From the NCBI GenBank assembly GCA_910586275.1, contig CAJUIM010000140.1, positions 1 to 8,605 of the forward strand: 8,605 nucleotides of DNA, read 5' to 3'. This document shows positions 1 through 5,751 of this stretch, one piece after another; positions within the stretch are counted from its first letter, which is position 1; each line of letters starts with the position of its first letter. Source of the stretch: an uncultured Lachnospiraceae bacterium (GTDB taxonomy: Bacteria > Bacillota > Clostridia > Lachnospirales > Lachnospiraceae). The position numbers were made by a program, and so were the translations under genes. The notes under the pieces were generated by a model. That model saw only the letters and a list, made by a program, of their open reading frames with translations, did not search any database and was not told the origin of the DNA.

Positions 1-188
1 CCGCTGCCGCCGTCCCGCAAAAAAATCCCTCCCGTGCGTCCGCCTCTCAACACATGGTATTGTGCCTGAACGTTCCACCGTTTGCAATACATCCCGGACT
101 TGTCATTCACCAACGCATCATAACTACCGCGCTGAACCGGTTTGCCCGCATGGAACACTGCAATATCCTGACAAAATCGGCAAGATGG
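1..188 (-). pseudogene. Relic of ABC exporter ATPase C-terminus
   Basis: Reading the minus strand from just after the terminator T-tract, one frame stays open to the left edge. It contains SCRFCQDIAVFHAG, then PVQRGSYDALV, then WNVQAQYHV. This is the usual tail of MsbA-type ABC exporters: the stretch after the H-loop (SSCRFCDxIxVF), the 'G-x-x-V-x-x-G-[ST]-[HY]-[DE]-x-L' turn, and the family's terminal WNAQAQYY. The Walker A, signature and Walker B parts are absent, because upstream of residue SC the sequence becomes a terminator and an in-frame stop (198-200). After QAQYHV the frame runs on with an Arg/Gly-rich tail off the window. No start codon or ribosome binding site serves it. I read it as the 3' fragment of a deleted or recombined gene. 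Family assignment rests on memory of the motif. Confidence 0.6.
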
Positions 189-217
189 AAAAAAGCTTTA
201 CCCTTTTAGGATAAAGC
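189..217 (-). terminator. Rho-independent terminator (minus strand)
   Basis: In minus-strand sense the stem GCTTTA-t-CC, loop TAAAA, GG-g-TAAAGC is followed directly by six T residues (plus-strand A189-194). It lies about 55 bases beyond the stop of the small membrane ORF at 273-446, so it probably ends that transcript and possibly the ECF/patatin operon. The stem is fairly A/T rich, with one mismatch. Confidence 0.65.
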
Positions 218-272
218 CCCGTAAATTATCTTTTTATTATAATATAGCAGCAAAGCAGCCGACAGTTATACT

Positions 273-446
273 TTATTTTCTAATTGCTTTGCATTTGCCA
301 ATATGGATGATACTATAGTAAAACAGTATTCCAAATGCCACTCCGGAAAAAATCTCTCCCACCCGATAAGTAAATGTAAATGATAACAACATCTGTACCA
401 AAATAATAACTATCATCGCCACTACCGTAATTAAAATATTTTTCAT
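273..446 (-). CDS. Small two-helix membrane protein, 57 aa
   Basis: An ATG at 446 is preceded by AGAGGA with a 7-base spacer, a good ribosome binding site. The frame runs 57 codons to TAA. The first ~22 residues after MKN (ILITVVAMIVIILVQMLLSF) form a strongly hydrophobic helix. A short polar turn with TYRVGE follows, then a second hydrophobic stretch (FSGVAFGILFYYSIIHI) and a basic tail (GKCKAIRK). The pattern fits a small inner-membrane hairpin protein. I do not recognise a family and assign no function. It sits 129 bases beyond the patatin stop and upstream of an intrinsic terminator, so it may be the last gene of that transcript or have its own promoter; I see no convincing -35/-10. Start signal, hydrophobic pattern and terminator together argue it is real. 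Confidence 0.6.
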   Translation of the reverse strand: MKNILITVVAMIVIILVQMLLSFTFTYRVGEIFSGVAFGILFYYSIIHIGKCKAIRK

Positions 447-551
447 ACCCGCATCCTCTTTTCTACTTTTATTTGTTTTTCAACTTCTGATATAAGGATA
501 CCATATGATTTTTGCCTTCTCCATTGATTTGGCTTACAGTTTCGGGTTATT

Positions 552-569
552 CCTTACAATTCTGTAAGG
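552..569 (-). other. Perfect 7-bp hairpin after patatin gene
   Basis: CCTTACA-ATTC-TGTAAGG is a perfect stem-loop that starts 7 bases past the stop codon of the patatin gene. No T-tract follows on either strand, so it is not a canonical intrinsic terminator. It may protect the 3' end of the operon mRNA or act as a weak terminator. Confidence 0.35.
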
Positions 570-575
570 TTGAAT

Positions 576-1427
576 TCATACAAGAAACTCCCGCAGTTTT
601 ACCTCCTTCGTCTCCGCCACCGCATATCCATGACGGTAATATTCCCTCAGTCTGTCCGCATCGGCCTCATTGTTCGTCAGATGCATATGCTCTTCCGGCC
701 GCAGCACGAAAGCCCTGCCCTCCGCTTCCAGCCGCTGAAGCAATTCCAAAGACTGGTTATATTTTTCCGCACGCCCCTTTACCATATGTACAAATTTCGG
801 ATATTTGTGATAAACAAGCTTCAGCATGGCCAGATAAAAATACCTCTGCTTCTTCCGGTAATCCGCATTCCTTGTGGCCACCACCACAATTTTCTTCCAT
901 CCCTCCTCCAATGCCTTCCCAAGAGGAATGGCATCTGCCATCCCTCCGTCCAGCATAGGCAGGCCGCCGATTTCCGTAACCCGGGCAATGAAAGGAAGGG
1001 AGTTTGCCGCCTTACAGATTTTCAGGAAAATGTCCTCATCGCCGAATTCCTCGAAATAGACCGCTTCCCCCGTCAGACAGTTCACCGTACTCGTGATAAA
1101 CCGCTTTGCCGACTGAGAAAAAGCACCGAAGTCAAAAGGCACCAACTGTTTGGGTATCGTATCAAAAAACAAATCCATGTCGAAAAAAGTTCCTTTCTTC
1201 AGAAAGGTTCCGAACCCCAGACATTTTTCTTTTTCCAACGGCTTAATCACCGCGTCCAGCACACGGCCCTTCTGCCCCGAAACATAATTCATCCCCGCAT
1301 ATGCGCCTGCGGACACCGCCAGCACATTTGGTATATCTATTCCCCTGTCCAAAAGGAAATCCAAAACCCCTGCCGAAAACATGCTGCGCATAGCGCCGCC
1401 CTCTAAAATAATCCCTGCATTCTCCAA
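576..1427 (-). CDS. Patatin-like phospholipase
   Basis: Predicted serine lipid acyl hydrolase of the bacterial patatin (RssA/YjjU-like) group, probably cytoplasmic and acting on membrane lipids. With the TTG start at 1427 it has 283 residues. EGGAMR at 9-14 is the glycine-rich oxyanion loop. Ser39 in AVSAG is the nucleophile (consensus GxSxG; the first Gly is Ala here). Asp160 in LDGG is the other half of the Ser-Asp dyad. The last ~80 residues resemble the C-terminal extension common in this group. I prefer TTG 1427 because AAGGAG lies 7 bases upstream. A GTG at 1451 in the same frame overlaps the EcfT stop (TAGTG) and would add 8 residues, but it lacks a good ribosome binding site. It is the third gene of the ECF operon, so it is probably co-translated with EcfT. 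The lipid substrate and the reason for the pairing are unknown. Confidence 0.88.
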   Translation of the reverse strand: MENAGIILEGGAMRSMFSAGVLDFLLDRGIDIPNVLAVSAGAYAGMNYVSGQKGRVLDAVIKPLEKEKCLGFGTFLKKGTFFDMDLFFDTIPKQLVPFDFGAFSQSAKRFITSTVNCLTGEAVYFEEFGDEDIFLKICKAANSLPFIARVTEIGGLPMLDGGMADAIPLGKALEEGWKKIVVVATRNADYRKKQRYFYLAMLKLVYHKYPKFVHMVKGRAEKYNQSLELLQRLEAEGRAFVLRPEEHMHLTNNEADADRLREYYRHGYAVAETKEVKLREFLV

Positions 1428-1450
1428 TCGTTCTCTCCTTGTCTCGTACA

Positions 1451-2218
1451 CTACTTTACAAACGGGTTATAAAACCGGTTTCCGTCCTGAAAGGTAATCC
1501 ATAAAAACAATGCCGATACTGCCGCTGTCACCGCCATCACAGCACAATCCGCCCCTGTCAGCTTCTTCCCCCCATACCAGGTTCTCTTCCTATGCCTGCC
1601 ATACCCTCTCACCTCCATAACCCGTCTCTTTTCCCTCATCCGGCCATTTCCCGAAGCCGGCAGGGATATTAGAGACTTCCCTCTGACATTCTTCCTTTCC
1701 CTAAGAGCCGTCTGCCGCTCCGGCAGATAACGAAGCGCAGCCGCCATCCGGCAGCCTATCTTATACGGAATGCCGATGCGGTTTACGGAGGCCGCCAATT
1801 CGCCGGGATCCGTCGCTGACGTAAATACAGATGCCGTCAGTATAACGGATAACCCTTTCGCCATGATATTGCATTCATAAAAAATCTGCTCTTTCGTCAG
1901 CCAATACTTCCCGGCTATATGGAACAAATCCGACCTTGTCCCATAAATCTCCGCCCCCTTATACGGATCCGCCAGAAAAATTGCCAAAAGAAAAAGTAAT
2001 AAAGCAGAAAAAAAGAATTTTACCCCGTCTCCCGCCTGTTCCCAATCCGTTCCCGACACCCTAAAAATCAGCACGCTGCCAGCCAGCATTGCCAACAGCA
2101 CTCTTGTATCAAAAGACAGCATGCCGGTCAGTATCCAAGCCAGAAGGAAAAACAGCTTTGTCACGCCGCTCAGACGATGAATCCATGTATCCTTTTCTTC
2201 ATAAGCCCATACTCTCAC
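1451..2218 (-). CDS. ecfT: ECF transporter transmembrane component EcfT
   Basis: Membrane coupling subunit of an energy-coupling factor importer (CbiQ/EcfT family). It links the ATPases to a substrate-binding S protein. From the GTG at 2218 it has 255 residues. Hydrophobic segments lie near 21-36, 39-53, 66-83, 121-135 and 222-243. The cytoplasmic part between the last two carries the two paired coupling motifs of the family, here NVRG (177-180) and EVRG (202-205) in place of the usual A-R-G. PYKIGCRMAAALRYLP is the typical approach to the first motif. The frame stays open to an ATG at 2281, but that would overlap the ATPase gene by 67 bases. The GTG overlaps the ATPase stop as GTGA, with GGGAGAGG 8 bases upstream, a classic translational coupling start. 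The patatin gene follows with at most a 1-base overlap of its open frame. Confidence 0.88.
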   Translation of the reverse strand: MRVWAYEEKDTWIHRLSGVTKLFFLLAWILTGMLSFDTRVLLAMLAGSVLIFRVSGTDWEQAGDGVKFFFSALLLFLLAIFLADPYKGAEIYGTRSDLFHIAGKYWLTKEQIFYECNIMAKGLSVILTASVFTSATDPGELAASVNRIGIPYKIGCRMAAALRYLPERQTALRERKNVRGKSLISLPASGNGRMREKRRVMEVRGYGRHRKRTWYGGKKLTGADCAVMAVTAAVSALFLWITFQDGNRFYNPFVK

Positions 2219-3840
2219 CGCGCCGTCCTCTCCCTTCCGCCGACTTCCTCTCTCCCGCTTCCCTGCCGTTCCCAACTGCACGCTAAACAGGCTTTCCTTA
2301 CAATGACTTCATCTGCCAATACCTTTGCCGTCGCGCCGTCCGCCAGCAAATGCCCATCGGATACCACGATTGCCCGATCCGAATGCTCCAACGCCAAATG
2401 CATGTCCTGTGTAATCAGCACGACAGCCGTACCGTATTTTTTCCTTATCTTGTGCAAATATTCCATGATTTGAGCACAATGCCGGATATCCAGCCCTGCC
2501 GCAGGGTCATCCAGAATTATCACTTCCGGATTCCTGATCAGGACGGAAGCTATCATTACCCTCTTTTTCTGCCCGAAACTCAAGGAAGAAATCTTTTGGC
2601 CGGCAAAAGGATGCAGCCCGCATATTTCTAACATACGGCCAATCCGTTCCTCTGCCTCCTTTTTCGGCATTCCCCGTGCCATAAGCCCTGCTGCCACTTC
2701 CCCATAAACCGTACGCCGGAACAGCATCTGTGCCGGGCTCTGTGTAACCAGCCCGATCCGCTCCCCCCGCTCCCTGACGGTTTTGTTTAAGATATCCTCT
2801 CCCCGGAAAGTTACCGAACCTCTGGAGGGCTGCCGGAAACCGCAGATTATTTCCGCAATGAGTGACTTCCCTCCTCCGTTTTTCCCGATAAGGCTTACCA
2901 TTTCCCCTTTCCCGACGTCAAAATGGATATGCTGAAGCACCGGCTCCCCTTCCTCATAAGAAAAATAGAGATTCTTTACGGACAATGCCGTTTGCCCTGC
3001 CCGTTCCCCGCAAGGCGGATGACGCATGGTTTCTCTCTTCTCCGAATATCTGCCTTCCGCCGCTTCGCCGTTGCCTTGGCAGAAAGGAACTGTGCAAAAC
3101 GGCGGACAAAATCCGTAGTTCTTCCCGCTGCTTCCGTTCAGCAGCAGTTCCGGCCTTCCCTCCGCCGCAATACGTCCCCCTTCCATTATGATCATCCGGT
3201 CCACGCCCAAACTCAGCACATCCTCCACATGCTGTTCAATGATAATAACCGTGGAATTTTTCTTCCGGCTTATATCTCCTATCAGCCCAGTGATACGTTT
3301 CCTTGCCTCAGGATCCAGACCGGACAACGGCGAGTCAAACAGAAATACTTCCGCTTCCTCTGCCAAGGCTCCTGCCATGGCGGCTCTCTGTTTCTGTCCG
3401 CGGGACAGTTCCGCAGGAACGCGTTCCAGAAACGGTTCCACATCCACCGCCTCTGCCATCTTTTTCACGCGGAATGTCATTTCCTCCTGCGGCATCCCCT
3501 CATTTTCCAAAATAAATGCAATGTCCTCCGCCACTGTCCTCCCTACAAACTGACTGTCCACATCCTGAAGAACCGTCCTGACTATCCCGGACATCTTCAG
3601 TACCCCTGCCTTGGCAGGATTTTCCCCCATTACAGCAACCGTCCCGCTGCTCTTACCGGCAAATAAAAGAGGAACCAATCCGTTTATACAGCAGGCAAGC
3701 GTGGATTTCCCGGAACCGGAGGCCCCTGTCACCAAAATCCGCTCCCCGGGATGTATGGTCAGGTTAATATTCCGTAAAGCCGGCTCTTTCTGTTCCCGAT
3801 ATTGAAAAGTAAAGTCTTTAAACTCTATCATTGGCACCAT
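2215..3840 (-). CDS. Fused double ATPase of an ECF transporter (EcfA-EcfA)
   Basis: Two ABC ATPase domains in one 541-residue chain, the energising subunit of an ECF-type importer. Domain 1 (~4-235): Walker A GASGSGKST at 39-47, Q-loop Gln92, signature LSRGQ 145-149, Walker B VFLFDS 165-170, H-loop His204. A Cys-containing linker of ~45 residues follows. Domain 2 (~286-515): Walker A GKNGGGKS 319-326, Q-loop Gln367, signature LSFGQ 420-424, Walker B IILDD 441-445. Oddities: the catalytic Glu after the Walker B Asp is Ser170 in half 1 and Asp445 in half 2, and the switch His of half 2 is Gln478 (ITQDM, codon CAG). Start is uncertain: ATG 3840 is very close to AAGGGG; GTG 3837 and ATG 3831 are alternatives that differ by 1-3 residues. 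First gene of a three-gene operon. No S component is adjacent, so the substrate cannot be inferred. Confidence 0.88.
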   Translation of the reverse strand: MVPMIEFKDFTFQYREQKEPALRNINLTIHPGERILVTGASGSGKSTLACCINGLVPLLFAGKSSGTVAVMGENPAKAGVLKMSGIVRTVLQDVDSQFVGRTVAEDIAFILENEGMPQEEMTFRVKKMAEAVDVEPFLERVPAELSRGQKQRAAMAGALAEEAEVFLFDSPLSGLDPEARKRITGLIGDISRKKNSTVIIIEQHVEDVLSLGVDRMIIMEGGRIAAEGRPELLLNGSSGKNYGFCPPFCTVPFCQGNGEAAEGRYSEKRETMRHPPCGERAGQTALSVKNLYFSYEEGEPVLQHIHFDVGKGEMVSLIGKNGGGKSLIAEIICGFRQPSRGSVTFRGEDILNKTVRERGERIGLVTQSPAQMLFRRTVYGEVAAGLMARGMPKKEAEERIGRMLEICGLHPFAGQKISSLSFGQKKRVMIASVLIRNPEVIILDDPAAGLDIRHCAQIMEYLHKIRKKYGTAVVLITQDMHLALEHSDRAIVVSDGHLLADGATAKVLADEVIVRKACLACSWERQGSGREEVGGRERTAR

Positions 3841-3911
3841 GTCCCCTTAGTCCGCTGCTTCCGAATCCAATCACTCTATACTGCCCCAATACTGTACTGA
3901 CTTCCGCGGCA

Positions 3912-3917
3912 ATTATA
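3912..3917 (-). promoter_or_regulatory. Possible -10 of the ECF operon
   Basis: A perfect minus-strand TATAAT lies 71 bases upstream of the ATPase start. The region 17-18 bases further upstream (TCAATG or ATCAAT) is a poor -35, so the call rests on the -10 alone. The remaining sequence 3841-4045 shows nothing else I can support: no riboswitch fold and no S-component gene. Confidence 0.3.
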
Positions 3918-4054
3918 TTTCACAGTATTTCATTCATTGATACCTATCATAACATATTTATAACATGAAGTCCAAAAAAATCTGAAAGCTTTTCCGGCTT
4001 TCCATCCAATTTCCTTCTCCCTTAAAACGGCTTTATGAAACAGTCTTCTGCTAT

Positions 4055-4239
4055 TGGCAATGCCATTCACTTCAGCCGCAGCCCGTGCCAGGGATCCTTT
4101 TTTTCGGACACGCTTTCGCTCTGCGGCAAACGCAGCGGCACTAAGGCACTAAAATACAGTGCCTTAGTGCCGGCGTTTTTCGATTGTCCGAGGAAAAAAC
4201 AGGATTCCTGACATGGGCTGCGGCTGGAGTGAATGGCAT
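4055..4239. mobile_element. MITE-like palindromic element with 9-bp flanking repeat
   Basis: A ~185-bp non-coding inverted repeat. The left arm (4059-4110) and right arm (4185-4240) are near-complementary over ~52 bases, beginning ATGCCATTCACT and continuing through AGCCGCAGCCC, with only a few mismatches and small gaps. The flanks carry a perfect 9-bp direct repeat TTCTGCTAT at 4046-4054 and 4240-4248, which looks like a target-site duplication left by transposition. The repeat overlaps the arm end by one base, and the left end has five extra bases (TGGCA), so the exact termini are uncertain. There is no transposase, so it would need one in trans. It lies between the divergent ECF operon and the GRAM gene. 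Its core is a second repeat family (4108-4188). Confidence 0.7.
4108..4188 (+). repeat. Nested palindromic repeat, copy 1 of 2
   Basis: The core of the outer palindrome starts ACACGCTTTCGCTC and contains a perfect hairpin: CGGCACTAAGGCACT (4136-4150), loop AAAATAC, and its complement (4158-4172). A smaller CGCT-c-TGCG/CGCAGCG hairpin precedes it. The same sequence in the same internal order occurs on the minus strand at 7719-7792 without the outer arms, so this is an independent repeat family lying inside another one. Confidence 0.7.
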
Positions 4240-4281
4240 TTCTGCTATGGGGGATGTCTGAAAGGAGAGGAATAAAATTAT

Positions 4282-4310
4282 TTGCATTTATTGCTGCTTT
4301 CATTTATAGT
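4282..4310 (+). promoter_or_regulatory. Promoter of the GRAM-like gene
   Basis: TTGCAT (4282-4287), a 17-base spacer, then TATAGT (4305-4310) match a sigma-70/sigma-A promoter at 4/6 and 5/6. It lies 36 bases upstream of the ATG at 4346 and about 40 bases right of the MITE, so the insertion sits just upstream of this gene's promoter. Confidence 0.55.
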
Positions 4311-4345
4311 AGAAGTGAACAAAACGGATTAGGGAGGTAACGTTA

Positions 4346-4687
4346 ATGGCCAAAAAAATATTTGAAGTGCGTATCAATGAAACCGTATTTGCAGAAAGGA
4401 TATCGGCAGATAGCTGGAAAACACCACAGCAGCTGACCAGCAGGCAGGTGTCCGGTAAAATATACTTTACCGATCAGCGTATCGTATTCTTGGCTTCCGG
4501 ACTGATCGGGGCAGATAGCGTCAGCTGGGAAATCGAGATGAGAGACATCCAGTCGGTGAAAACCTGTATGACTCCCCCCTGCTTCCCCTTCGGCATTTTG
4601 ATCACAATGAAGGACGGCGGCAAATATAAGCTGGGGATTATGAAGCGCAGCAAATATATCGACTGGATTTCACAGCATATTTCCTAA
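4346..4687 (+). CDS. GRAM/PH-like domain protein, 113 aa
   Basis: A small soluble protein with no signal peptide or membrane segment. The centre, GKIYFTDQRIVFLASGL (residues 37-53), is the typical beta-hairpin of GRAM/bacterial PH-like domains ('G.L.lTd.RlvF...'). It is followed by strands SWEIEMRDIQSVK and FGILITMKDGGKYKLG and a short C-terminal helix ending IDWISQHIS, as expected for one PH-fold domain. In eukaryotes such domains bind lipids or proteins; in bacteria the role is mostly unknown, so none is assigned. The start is firm: AGGGAGG (4331-4337) lies 8 bases before ATG and a promoter is visible upstream. It is the only plus-strand gene in the window, monocistronic, converging on the acetyltransferase gene with a palindromic repeat between them. 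Confidence 0.8.
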   Translation: MAKKIFEVRINETVFAERISADSWKTPQQLTSRQVSGKIYFTDQRIVFLASGLIGADSVSWEIEMRDIQSVKTCMTPPCFPFGILITMKDGGKYKLGIMKRSKYIDWISQHIS

Positions 4688-4731
4688 ACGGATTTTTATG
4701 GATATATAACAGCCGGCATCCTATTTTTTCC

Positions 4732-4815
4732 CAATATCATTCACTTAAGCCGCAGTCCGCGTCCGAATAAAAACATTGTTCCTGACGCAGACTGCGGCTT
4801 AAGTGAATGACATTG
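4732..4815. repeat. 84-bp palindromic repeat, 32-bp arms
   Basis: Arms 4732-4763 and 4784-4815 are complementary over 32 bases with two mismatches, around a 20-base A/T-rich loop. Both arms share ATTCACTT-A-AGCCGCAG with the arms of the element at 4055-4239. The sequence from 4761 (GTCCGA, A-rich run, TTCCTGAC) to 4814 aligns with 4186-4240 of that element, so this is a shorter relative lacking the ~100-bp core. It lies between convergent genes, 12 bases past the acetyltransferase stop, and would form a long hairpin at the 3' end of both mRNAs. Neither side has a proper T-tract, so I do not call it a terminator. No clear target duplication is visible. Confidence 0.8.
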
Positions 4816-4827
4816 CAGGACACTTCC

Positions 4828-5619
4828 TTATTTTCTGTTTTCTCCTATCCATTTCACGGCAAAATCCACCAATGCCCTTTGGCTCATCATAGAAAGGGTT
4901 CCGTTTCCCAAAGTCACATGGCACACCTTCCCTGTCTGCTCAAACGCCTCCCCAATTGCCGGAAAATCTTCTCCGTCCACAGCTAATGTCTCATAAGATT
5001 TCCATATCCGCTGTCCGTGAAGCTGTATGGCGCTGCTTTCTATGACCATATGCTTGCCCGGATATTCGGCCCTTACATCTGCCAAATGAAGGGAAGTGTT
5101 CTTGTCATAACCGACTCCAATAAGCAAAACATATCCGTCAAGTTCATACAGCCTGCCAATAGGCGAACTGTCTCCAAAAATATCGGACAGGTCATGATTT
5201 TCTGTCAGATACTGCGCATAACGCCCCCATGCCGCTACTGACCTTGCAGGGTGATCACTCCTAAGTGTCCCCGGCCACTGCCGAAACATCTCCGATACGG
5301 CCCCCATTGTATTTGTCGGTGTAATCCTTTTGTCATAAGCAGGTATATATTCACGGATGACAGGCCACCATTCCTCCGGTTCCTGCCAGTAAACGCCTGC
5401 CGCCGGATCTAAATTCTTCCATGACTGCGCAGGCATCAGAATCGTACCTTCTTCACCAACGCTCTCAATCAACGCCTCAATCACTGACTGTGCGCCGCCG
5501 CACACATATCCCAGACTGCTCAGCGATGTATGCACCATAATTGCCTGTCCCCTTCGGACACCAATATCCCTCAAAGCATTTGTAATTTCGCCCGGAGTTA
5601 CCAACTTTCTATTTTCCAT
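4828..5619 (-). CDS. AAC(3)-family N-acetyltransferase
   Basis: Member of the aminoglycoside 3-N-acetyltransferase (antibiotic_NAT, YokD-like) family, which transfers acetyl from acetyl-CoA to an amino group. At 263 residues it is normal full length. Visible landmarks: HTSLSSLG at 30-37 (the family's H-[ST]-S-L-S-x-x-G, near the CoA site), TNTMGAVSEMFR ~102-113, RSDHPARS 120-127 with the conserved His123, GDSSPIGRLY 149-158, and LLIGVGYDKNTSLHLAD 165-181, where the family's usual HLAE has Asp. Many chromosomal members have no proven aminoglycoside activity, so resistance should not be assumed. The start is firm: GGAGG is 6 bases before ATG. It lies 132 bases downstream of the LacI-type regulator gene on the same strand, with its own promoter and an operator-like repeat in the gap, so that regulator is its likely controller. 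Confidence 0.85.
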   Translation of the reverse strand: MENRKLVTPGEITNALRDIGVRRGQAIMVHTSLSSLGYVCGGAQSVIEALIESVGEEGTILMPAQSWKNLDPAAGVYWQEPEEWWPVIREYIPAYDKRITPTNTMGAVSEMFRQWPGTLRSDHPARSVAAWGRYAQYLTENHDLSDIFGDSSPIGRLYELDGYVLLIGVGYDKNTSLHLADVRAEYPGKHMVIESSAIQLHGQRIWKSYETLAVDGEDFPAIGEAFEQTGKVCHVTLGNGTLSMMSQRALVDFAVKWIGENRK

Positions 5620-5633
5620 CTTAATCCTCCATG

Positions 5634-5647
5634 CCGCCTTTTGGCGG
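5634..5647 (-). other. GC hairpin abutting the acetyltransferase RBS
   Basis: The minus-strand leader has CCGCC-AAAA-GGCGG ending 3 bases before the GGAGG (5626-5630). It is a short, stable 5-bp stem with a tetraloop. It could influence ribosome access or mRNA stability; no competing structure is evident. Confidence 0.35.
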
Positions 5648-5682
5648 TTCTAAACAGAAATAAAAAACGCTGTATCATATCA

Positions 5683-5710
5683 TTTATAATAATAAAATGG
5701 ATTATGGCAA
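5683..5710 (-). promoter_or_regulatory. Promoter of the acetyltransferase gene
   Basis: Minus-strand TTGCCA (5705-5710; 5/6 to consensus), a 16-base spacer and TATAAA (5683-5688; 5/6) lie 64 bases upstream of the start codon. An alternative -10, TATGAT (5674-5679), has no good -35. Confidence 0.5.
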
Positions 5711-5718
5711 ATAGCAAA

Positions 5719-5734
5719 GGTTAAACGCGTAACC
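5719..5734. promoter_or_regulatory. Putative LacI-type operator
   Basis: GGTTA-AACGCG-TAACC is an inverted repeat with a CG-containing centre, the general form of LacI-family operators. It sits 8 bases upstream of the acetyltransferase -35 and 17 bases past the LacI-family gene's stop. Its place upstream of the -35 would suit activation, looping or interference with polymerase binding. Which protein binds is inference. Confidence 0.45.
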
Positions 5735-5751
5735 CTTAACAAAATTCAACC

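Noticed and set aside
512..958. Plus-strand open frame, Pro/Ser rich
   Set aside because: Another antisense shadow of the patatin gene with low-complexity composition.
570..1406. Long plus-strand open frame of 278 codons
   Set aside because: Antisense to the patatin gene, which has clear motifs; the frame is rich in His, Arg and Pro, with no recognisable domain or proper start signal.
2923..3666. Plus-strand open frame of 247 codons
   Set aside because: Antisense to the well-supported ATPase gene; composition is Arg/His/Cys rich and has no domain.
3841..4045. Riboswitch or S-component gene upstream of the ECF ATPase
   Set aside because: The gap is short, has no hydrophobic open frame, and I could see no conserved riboswitch elements such as a thiamine, FMN or cobalamin core.
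4136..4172. Perfect 15-bp hairpin as an intrinsic terminator
   Set aside because: A short T-run follows only after several bases, no gene ends nearby, and the sequence recurs as a dispersed repeat, which explains it better.
4067..4303. Minus-strand 78-codon frame
   Set aside because: It simply translates the palindromic MITE. The residues it shares with the 7695-7922 plus-strand frame (FSALVPL...SESVS) come from the shared DNA repeat, not from protein homology.
4254..4340. 28-codon plus-strand ORF as a leader peptide of the GRAM gene
   Set aside because: It spans the predicted -35/-10 elements, so it could not be translated from that transcript, and the G-run directly abuts its ATG.
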